Source: Oceanococcus sp. HetDA_MAG_MS8
GTDB lineage: Bacteria; Pseudomonadota; Gammaproteobacteria; Nevskiales; Oceanococcaceae
Reading direction: 5' to 3'
NCBI GenBank assembly: GCA_019192445.1
Contig: JAHCMK010000001.1
Location: 496,001 to 560,000, forward strand
Length of the DNA: 64,000 nt
The translations under genes were made by a program, and so were the position numbers. Position 1 is the stretch's first letter. The number at the start of each line of letters is the position of its first letter. This document shows positions 58,114 through 64,000 of the stretch, piece after piece. The notes under the pieces were generated by a model. That model searched no databases. It had not been told where the DNA came from and was given only the letters and a program-made list of their open reading frames with translations.

Positions 58114-58443
58114 ATGGATTTCCTGATTTCCGCCGCGCATGCTCAGGCAGGCGCTGCACCGCAGCCCTCACTCGTCGCCCAGCTGCTCCCGCTGATCATC
58201 CTCGTGGTGTTGTTCTACTTCATGCTGATTCGCCCGCAGATGAAGCGCAGCAAAGAACACAAACAGCTCGTGAGCAGTATCGCCAAAGGCGATGAAATCG
58301 TGATCACTGGCGGCGTGGCCGGCAAGGTGCTGGAAGTAGGAGAGGTTTACCTTACGGTTGAAATCGCCGAGAACACCGCCATCAAAGTCCAAAAGGCGGC
58401 TGTTGCTCAAGTGTTGCCGAAGGGCACGCTGAAAACGCTGTAA
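58114..58443 (+). CDS. yajC: Preprotein translocase subunit YajC
   Basis: A 109-residue membrane protein with one helix at about residues 21-41 (LLPLIILVVLFYFMLIRPQM) and a cytoplasmic tail with the family pattern KGDEIVITGGVAGKV. It binds SecDF and helps export; it is usually directly upstream of secD. Here a 235-bp gap separates them, longer than typical. Confidence 0.95.
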   Translation: MDFLISAAHAQAGAAPQPSLVAQLLPLIILVVLFYFMLIRPQMKRSKEHKQLVSSIAKGDEIVITGGVAGKVLEVGEVYLTVEIAENTAIKVQKAAVAQVLPKGTLKTL

Positions 58444-58678
58444 GCCAGCCCAGGCCCCTAGCAGGGCGTTCATTGAATTCGCTTGCGACGCCTGGCGGCT
58501 AATGACCGCGTTAATGGCGAAGTGGGTGGGTGTTACTGATATCCACCCATAGTCGTGGTGGAAACTTAGGTAGTCCCCGACCGCGGCCGCATTGAATCAA
58601 TCAGCGTAAGCTTAGGGGGAGGACCTTCAGCGCCGTTATTGAGGCGCAAGTATGCCGCTTGGGGCGGCGAAGTGTGTG
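58444..58678 (+). other. 235-bp yajC-secD spacer with two hairpins
   Basis: No convincing gene. GGGTGG...CCACCC (about 58526-58551) and GCGCC...GGCGC (about 58630-58647) can form stems. Neither has a T-run, so they are not obvious terminators. The second hairpin lies about 31 bp before secD. The gap may hold an extra secD promoter. Confidence 0.45.
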
Positions 58679-60553
58679 ATGAATCAAAATCCATTTTGGA
58701 AGGTGTTGCTGTTGCTGACTTTGGTCGTCGGTGGCGCCTTATATGCCTTACCCAATGTCTTCGGGGAAGCGCCGTCATTGGTGATATCCGCCGATTCTGG
58801 TGAGGCCTTGACCCGAGCTGACGAGGCTAAAGTGCGCCGCCTCCTAGAGCAGGCCGGCGTGACTGTAGAGCGCGAGGCGCTCACCGATGATGGGCGTATG
58901 GAGGTCGTCGTTGCCGACGAGTCAGCCCAGCTGTTGGCCTCTGATGCACTCAAGCGGGAGTTGGGTTTTGAGTACATCGTGGCTCTGTCCTTGTCACCAC
59001 GCAGTCCGGCGTGGCTGCGCGAGGGCCTCGGCGCTGAACCCATGGCTTTGGGTCTGGACCTACGCGGCGGGGTGCACTTCCTCATGGAGGTGGATATCGA
59101 GCATGTGCTGAAGAAGGCGGCAGAAGGGTACGCCCGAGACCTCCCTGCCTATTTGCGCCGCCATGAACCGCCGCTGCGGTATACCGCTCGCCGCTTGAAT
59201 GGCTCCGTTGTGGAATTGGAGTTTCGGGATGTAGACACGCGCGATGCCGCTATTCAAGCATTGCGCCGCGAATTCAACGAGCTCGACGTGCAAAGCATGG
59301 ACGGCGATGGCGCGGTCATCGGCCTGCGCGCCCAGATGCAAGAATCTGAGGTTGAGCGCCTGGTGGAGTTTTCGGTCAAACAAAACCTCACCACATTGCG
59401 CAATCGGGTGAATCAGCTGGGTGTGGCCGAGCCTGTGGTTCAGCGCCAAGGCAAAGACAGAATTTTGGTTCAGCTACCCGGCGTGAAAGACCCCACCCAA
59501 GCCAAGTCCATTCTTGATGCCACAGCCACTTTGGAATATCGCGCTGTGGCCGAAGACGAGGATGCTCGTCTGGCGGCTGAGACCGGTATTGTGCCGCTGG
59601 ACTCGGAGCTCTTTTATGAGCGCGATACCGGGCGCCCTTTGTTGCTGAAAAGTGAGGTCATCGCCACCGGTAGCCAAATTGTGGATGCGGCGTCGACTGT
59701 GGACACGGAATCTGGAACGCCTGCCGTATCTGTGACCCTCAATGGGCAGGGTGCGAAGCGCATGTTTGATTTCACAGCCGACAATGTGGGCCGGCTAATG
59801 GCCGTGTTATTCCGCGAAACGGATATCCGCATCAGCTACGACCAAGATGGCAATGCCGTGCGCGAACGCCAGGAAACTGCCGAGGTCATCTCTGTGGCAA
59901 CGGTACGGGGGGTGTTTGGTAAGCGTTTTCAAACGACTGGGCTCACCAGCCAAGAAGCCAAAGACCTCGCGCTGTTGCTGCGCGCCGGGGCTCTAGCCGC
60001 GCCAGTGGCAATCGTCGAAGAGCGCACCATTGGTCCCAGCCTGGGGCAGGACAACATCGATAAGGGCTTCAAGGCCGTGATCATCGGCCTGGCCTTGGTC
60101 ATGGTGTTTATGGTCGTGTACTACCGCGTATTCGGGCTGTTTGCCAACCTAGCTCTGCTGGTCAATCTGGTTTTGGTGGTCGCAGCCTTGTCGATCCTGC
60201 AGGCGACGCTCACGCTTCCTGGCATTGCCGGCATCGTGCTCACAGTCGGCATGGCGGTGGATGCCAATGTATTGATTTTTGAGCGCATCCGCGAAGAGCT
60301 CTTCAGCGGCAGTTCTACCCAAAAGGCCATCAGTGCCGGTTACGACAAGGCCTTCGTCACCATTGCGGATGCCAACGTCACCACCTTTATTGCGGCTCTG
60401 GTGCTGTTTGTCTTCGGTACGGGTCCGATTAAAGGTTTTGCGGTCACCTTGTCGTTGGGGATCCTGTCCTCAATGTTCACCGCAATCATGGGCACGCGCG
60501 TGCTCGCCAATGCACTGTACGGGCGCCGCCGTTTGGCGGACTTGCCGGTCTGA
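58679..60553 (+). CDS. secD: Protein translocase subunit SecD
   Basis: A 624-residue SecD with six membrane helices: one at the N-terminus (about 5-25) and five near the C-terminus from about residue 455 on. The RND-type motif GLDLRGGVHFLMEVD is at about residues 122-136, followed by the large periplasmic P1 domain. VVYYRVFG and GMAVDANVLIFERIREE lie in the membrane region. With SecF it drives late steps of secretion using the proton gradient. Start 58679 gives the proper N-terminal helix. Confidence 0.97.
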   Translation: MNQNPFWKVLLLLTLVVGGALYALPNVFGEAPSLVISADSGEALTRADEAKVRRLLEQAGVTVEREALTDDGRMEVVVADESAQLLASDALKRELGFEYIVALSLSPRSPAWLREGLGAEPMALGLDLRGGVHFLMEVDIEHVLKKAAEGYARDLPAYLRRHEPPLRYTARRLNGSVVELEFRDVDTRDAAIQALRREFNELDVQSMDGDGAVIGLRAQMQESEVERLVEFSVKQNLTTLRNRVNQLGVAEPVVQRQGKDRILVQLPGVKDPTQAKSILDATATLEYRAVAEDEDARLAAETGIVPLDSELFYERDTGRPLLLKSEVIATGSQIVDAASTVDTESGTPAVSVTLNGQGAKRMFDFTADNVGRLMAVLFRETDIRISYDQDGNAVRERQETAEVISVATVRGVFGKRFQTTGLTSQEAKDLALLLRAGALAAPVAIVEERTIGPSLGQDNIDKGFKAVIIGLALVMVFMVVYYRVFGLFANLALLVNLVLVVAALSILQATLTLPGIAGIVLTVGMAVDANVLIFERIREELFSGSSTQKAISAGYDKAFVTIADANVTTFIAALVLFVFGTGPIKGFAVTLSLGILSSMFTAIMGTRVLANALYGRRRLADLPV

Positions 60554-60574
60554 TCTCGATATCTGGAATAGCAC

Positions 60575-61513
60575 ATGCGTTTTTTATCGCAACCGCGCAA
60601 TATTGATTTTCTCAAGGTGCGCAAAGTCACTGGGCTGGTGTCCATCGTGTTGGTGGTGTTGTCGTTAGGCAGCTTGTTTACCAAGGGCCTGAATTTCGGT
60701 ATCGATTTCACCGGTGGAGTACTGGTGGAGGTGGAATATCCCACGCCACCGGACCTGAATCAGGTACGCGCCACATTGGAGCAGGGCGGATTTGGCGGGG
60801 CTGTCGTGCAAAACTTTGGGTCGGCCCAGGATGTGCTGGTCCGTTTGTTGCCGCAGGACAACATCTCTTCGGCGCAACTCTCCGAACAAATCTTAGGCGT
60901 CTTACAGGCTGCAAATTCCGGTGTAGAACTCCGCCGGATTGAATATGTGGGCCCGCAAGTGGGAGAAGAGTTGGCCGTTAATGGCGGGCTGGCCATGCTC
61001 TGGGCGCTGGGCTGTATTTTTGTCTACATCGTGTTTCGTTTCCATTGGAAGTTTTCTGCCGGCGCTGTGGCTGCGCTGGGGCACGATGTCATTTTGACCT
61101 TGGGCGCTTTCTCGGTCTTCGGCTGGGATTTCGATCTGGCGGTCCTTGCGGCAGTGCTGGCCGTGATTGGTTACTCCTTGAATGACACCATCGTGGTCTT
61201 TGACCGTTGCCGGGAAAACTTCCGCCGCAAGGGCGCTGGTGATGAAGTCAGCACCATGAACCGAGCTATCAACGAAATGTTGTCGCGTACGCTGATGACG
61301 TCGCTGACCACCCTGCTAGTCTTGGGTGCGCTGTTCACCATTGGTGGCGAGGCCTTAACCGGCTTCTCGTTGGCCCTGATTCTGGGCGTGATTATCGGGA
61401 CATACTCCTCGACCTATGTCGCAGGAGCTTCGGCTCTGGCCTTGGGCCTGCAGCGAGAAGACCTTATTCCCGTACAAATTGAGGAAGGCGACGATTCTGG
61501 AGCGCGGGTCTAG
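60575..61513 (+). CDS. secF: Protein translocase subunit SecF
   Basis: A 312-residue SecF, partner of SecD. Motifs are FGIDFTGGVLVEV (about residues 42-54), EELAVNGGLAML, YSLNDTIVVFDRCREN and LLVLGALFTIGGEAL. Six membrane helices as expected. It starts 21 bp after secD in the same operon. The C-terminal acidic tail (QIEEGDDSGARV) ends the operon; I see no clear terminator before the convergent HIT gene. Confidence 0.97.
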   Translation: MRFLSQPRNIDFLKVRKVTGLVSIVLVVLSLGSLFTKGLNFGIDFTGGVLVEVEYPTPPDLNQVRATLEQGGFGGAVVQNFGSAQDVLVRLLPQDNISSAQLSEQILGVLQAANSGVELRRIEYVGPQVGEELAVNGGLAMLWALGCIFVYIVFRFHWKFSAGAVAALGHDVILTLGAFSVFGWDFDLAVLAAVLAVIGYSLNDTIVVFDRCRENFRRKGAGDEVSTMNRAINEMLSRTLMTSLTTLLVLGALFTIGGEALTGFSLALILGVIIGTYSSTYVAGASALALGLQREDLIPVQIEEGDDSGARV

Positions 61514-61538
61514 TCCCACCGATTAGGCTGCCCCCGCC

Positions 61539-62000
61539 CTAAGTAGCCGAGGTCTTCAGGGCCTCGGCAATGCTTCGTGCCTGCTGGTCTAGACGTCGGC
61601 GCGCTCGCGCGCTGATCGGAGGCGATAAGGCCACAATGCCAACATGGCCAATCATGCGCCAGAGGCTACGCAGGCCGTCGCCCTGATAACGGGGAATCAC
61701 ATGGATGTGCACATGCGGCACGGTTTGGTTCGCCCCAGGTCCATCGTTGACGAGAAAGTGTTGCGCGTGGCTGCCTAAGGCGTGTTGCTGAGCCTTGGCA
61801 AGTTTGCGCGCGACTTCCCAGAGGTGACCGTACAAAGACGCGTCAAGCTCGCTCAAACACATGAGCTCTTGCCGCGGTACGACCAGAACATGGCCAGGGC
61901 TGATGGGGTGAATGTCCATAAAGGCCAAGCAGTGCTCGTCTCTATAGACTTCGCTGGCTGGTAACTCGCCGGCGATGATCCGGCTAAAAATACTCGGCAT
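61539..62000 (-). CDS. HIT family hydrolase
   Basis: A 153-residue histidine-triad protein. The triad is VPHVHIHVIPR near residues 96-106, with the upstream IFSRIIAGELPASEVYRDE and PGHVLVVPR typical of HinT/HIT hydrolases acting on purine nucleotide phosphoramidates. The start at 62000 (MPSIFSRII) matches family length; the longer frame to 62099 overlaps the permease end. About 40 bp after the permease gene, same strand. Confidence 0.92.
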   Translation of the reverse strand: MPSIFSRIIAGELPASEVYRDEHCLAFMDIHPISPGHVLVVPRQELMCLSELDASLYGHLWEVARKLAKAQQHALGSHAQHFLVNDGPGANQTVPHVHIHVIPRYQGDGLRSLWRMIGHVGIVALSPPISARARRRLDQQARSIAEALKTSAT

Positions 62001-62041
62001 TGGATGCTTATCCGGTAAGAGGGAATTCTGCGCCCTGAAGG

Positions 62042-64000
62042 CTAGCTCTCCTGGAGCAGACGCGTGGGCGGTGTGGTTGTGGTGCTGCGCAGCTGCCACC
62101 AGCCCAGAGCTGCACTCAGTGCCACCCCAGCCATAATCGGCACCGTGATCAGTGCAGGCTGTGGAACCCAGGCCATATCAAATTGCTGCTGCGCCAGCAC
62201 CGCCAGGCAAGTTTGGGCGAGGAGCACGCTACCGACACTCGCTAGAAGTCCTAGCAAGGCATATTCGCGCAGTAGCAATCCCCGCAGGCGTTGGCGTGAC
62301 AAGCCCATAGCCCGCAACACAGCGCTTTGTTGGCGCCGCTGCGGAACACTCGCGCGTAACATCACCAGCACCAATAAGGCGCCGCTCACCAGAGTGAAGC
62401 CGAACACAATCTGTAGGGCAAGCAGGGCGCGTGCTGTGATTTGTCGAATCTCAGCAATAAGGCTGTCTAGGTTCAAGATGGTGAGATTGGGCATGCTCTG
62501 CGCCAGCTTACGGTCCAAACCCGCTTTCTCTGGGGGCTGGTAATAGGCGGTGATCCAACTCGCTTGATCTTGTGGCAGAGCTGCGGGTGGCACCAGTAAG
62601 AAGAAGTTGGGCTGCAAACTGTCCCATTGAACGTCGCGAATGCTCGTCACGGTGTACTGTCGGCGCTGGCCCGCAAAATCCAAGCTGAGGGTGCTGTCCA
62701 AGGTGAGATCCAGACGTTCTACAGCGTAGGTGTCCACCGAAAGCTCCAAGGCGGTGGAGTCGGCATCCCAAAAACGGCCCTGCAATAGCTGATTATCGGA
62801 AGGCAGCTGCGCGGCGCTCGACAGGTTGAAATCCCGATTGATCCAGCGCTGCGTATCGGGGTCACTGAAATCTTCACTGCGCACCTCAGCGCCGTTCAAG
62901 CCCACCAGCCGGCCCCGAACCATAGGCATCATCCGCGGAGATGGTATGTCCGCGGCCGCCAGTAGGTCTTCAAATTCGCGCTGCTGTTGCGGCTGGATGT
63001 TAATGACGAAGCGGTTGGGCGCATCGGCCGGGAGCTGACTCTGCCAGGGGGCAATAATTTGCCCTTGTAGTCCTGCCAGTAGCCCAATGATGGCGATACC
63101 CAGCCCTAAGCTTGCGGCCTGAGTGGCGCTAAAGATCGGCTGCGCAGCAAGTTGAGCACGTGCGCTCAGCGGAGCGACGCCACGCCCTAGCAGCCCCAAG
63201 AACGCCATACTTAACAGCCCCAGCAAAGCGGCTCCCAGGACCATCACGCCCAGGCTCGCCCCCACAATCACCCAACCAATTCCCAAGATTCGGCTGGCGA
63301 TGAGTACACACAGCAAGGTCCACAGTAGGGCGACGCTGAGCTGCGGCGCAGTATCCTCAGCGCTTTGGTGAAAAATTCGCGTGGGCGGAGTTCGCGCGGC
63401 CTGATAAAGGCTGGGCAATAAAGCCAAAGACAAACTAAAGCCCGCGGCCATACTCAGGACCACAGGCTCCCAGCGCCACATAGGCAAGGCGACGTCTAGC
63501 CGTGGAAGCATCAGATCCAGGACTTCCTGGACGGCAATGGCGACACCTCCGCCAACAACCACGGCCGCCAGGCCATCGCGGAGCCAAGGCCAGGCGAGCA
63601 GGGTCCACAGCTTCTTTTGAGTAGCGCCCAAGCTGCGTAGAACGGCGGTTTGATAGGCCCATTGAGGCAGTTGAAAGCGCCCCAACAAAAACACAACCAC
63701 AGCAAGCAGAATCAGGCTGCTCAGACTGGCCAGGTCCAAGAGCCCCTTGGCGCGCTCCAGGGCATTCCCGAGCTCCGGCCGCAGCTCCCCTGGGCGCTGC
63801 GCCTTAAGCTTGGCTGACTGCGCCCAAAGACGGAGCTGTTCCAAGCCAGATGCTGGCCCGCTCGCATAGAGAATGTGGCGACTCCGTGCACCGGCTTGTG
63901 TGAGCCCAGTACCTGGCAAATCGTCCAAGCGCATGATGAGTTCTGGCGCCAGCGATGCAAAGCCGGCATTACCGCGTCCGGGATACTGGCGGATCACGCC
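62042..64000 (-). CDS. FtsX-type ABC transporter permease (YbbP/COG3127-like), C-terminal portion
   Basis: The 652 visible residues include two FtsX-type membrane modules. Each starts with a helix followed by the motif of FtsX proteins (QTAVLRSLGATQKKLWTLL; QSAVLRAMGLSRQRLRGLL), and a large extracytoplasmic domain lies between them. This double-FtsX design is the YbbP type, paired with YbbA ATPase and TesA in many gammaproteobacteria. The start lies beyond the right edge, where the ATPase gene probably also lies. The stop is at 62042. Confidence 0.85.
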   Translation of the reverse strand, partial: GVIRQYPGRGNAGFASLAPELIMRLDDLPGTGLTQAGARSRHILYASGPASGLEQLRLWAQSAKLKAQRPGELRPELGNALERAKGLLDLASLSSLILLAVVVFLLGRFQLPQWAYQTAVLRSLGATQKKLWTLLAWPWLRDGLAAVVVGGGVAIAVQEVLDLMLPRLDVALPMWRWEPVVLSMAAGFSLSLALLPSLYQAARTPPTRIFHQSAEDTAPQLSVALLWTLLCVLIASRILGIGWVIVGASLGVMVLGAALLGLLSMAFLGLLGRGVAPLSARAQLAAQPIFSATQAASLGLGIAIIGLLAGLQGQIIAPWQSQLPADAPNRFVINIQPQQQREFEDLLAAADIPSPRMMPMVRGRLVGLNGAEVRSEDFSDPDTQRWINRDFNLSSAAQLPSDNQLLQGRFWDADSTALELSVDTYAVERLDLTLDSTLSLDFAGQRRQYTVTSIRDVQWDSLQPNFFLLVPPAALPQDQASWITAYYQPPEKAGLDRKLAQSMPNLTILNLDSLIAEIRQITARALLALQIVFGFTLVSGALLVLVMLRASVPQRRQQSAVLRAMGLSRQRLRGLLLREYALLGLLASVGSVLLAQTCLAVLAQQQFDMAWVPQPALITVPIMAGVALSAALGWWQLRSTTTTPPTRLLQES

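Overview
The window looks like chromosome of a gram-negative proteobacterium, most probably a gammaproteobacterium. Support comes from the queA-tgt-yajC-secD-secF block, a desaturase/reductase/TetR locus arranged like Pseudomonas desB-PA4889-desT, the folX-folE-folM pterin genes, rmuC, tRNA genes with encoded CCA ends, a TonB-dependent receptor and many outer-membrane-type lipoproteins. A Nevskiales/Solimonadaceae-like host is a guess from gene content, not something the sequence proves. There is no prophage, integrase, CRISPR array or rRNA. The DNA is GC-rich and densely coded.

Region 1 (1-9.8 kb): the start of an old-yellow-enzyme type dienoyl-CoA reductase and a divergent TetR regulator share two matching operator-like palindromes. 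Then come bchE and bchJ, two bacteriochlorophyll genes behind a perfect FNR box placed as in a class II FNR promoter. A desaturase/reductase operon faces its DesT-type repressor across a 38-bp strictly alternating purine-pyrimidine tract. Next are the formaldehyde-detoxification pair frmA-fghA and a lone CheY-like receiver.

Region 2 (10-32 kb): an accessory-looking stretch with nine predicted lipoproteins, eight of them hydrolases: MBL-fold, two ceramidase-type proteins, two large alpha/beta hydrolases, a PI-PLC-like protein with a lectin-like tail, a calcineurin-type phosphoesterase and a penicillin-acylase-type Ntn hydrolase. None has Asp after the lipobox Cys, so outer-membrane sorting is expected. 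Within the stretch lie a MITE-like inverted-repeat element, a DUF2805 pair, the folX-folE-folM operon (probably tetrahydromonapterin synthesis), a flavin-type oxidase and a Fic protein with a repeat-rich, apparently leaderless promoter.

Region 3 (32-49 kb): tRNA-Arg with promoter and terminator, an OPT transporter, an HDOD protein, two tandem thioesterases and a YIP1-type membrane protein. An eight-gene minus-strand operon then runs from two alpha/beta hydrolases through GST, class II DAHP synthase, lytic transglycosylase, tdh, kbl and sdaA. Its first six junctions are 4-base start/stop overlaps. Divergent rmuC follows, then a degenerate second copy of the MITE-like sequence and a PhaC-like hydrolase with Ser in place of the catalytic Cys.

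Region 4 (49-64 kb): prpE, a membrane adenylate/guanylate cyclase, a small membrane protein, a TonB-dependent receptor, tRNA-Leu, then queA-tgt-yajC-secD-secF, a HIT protein and the end of a large FtsX-type ABC permease that runs off the right edge.
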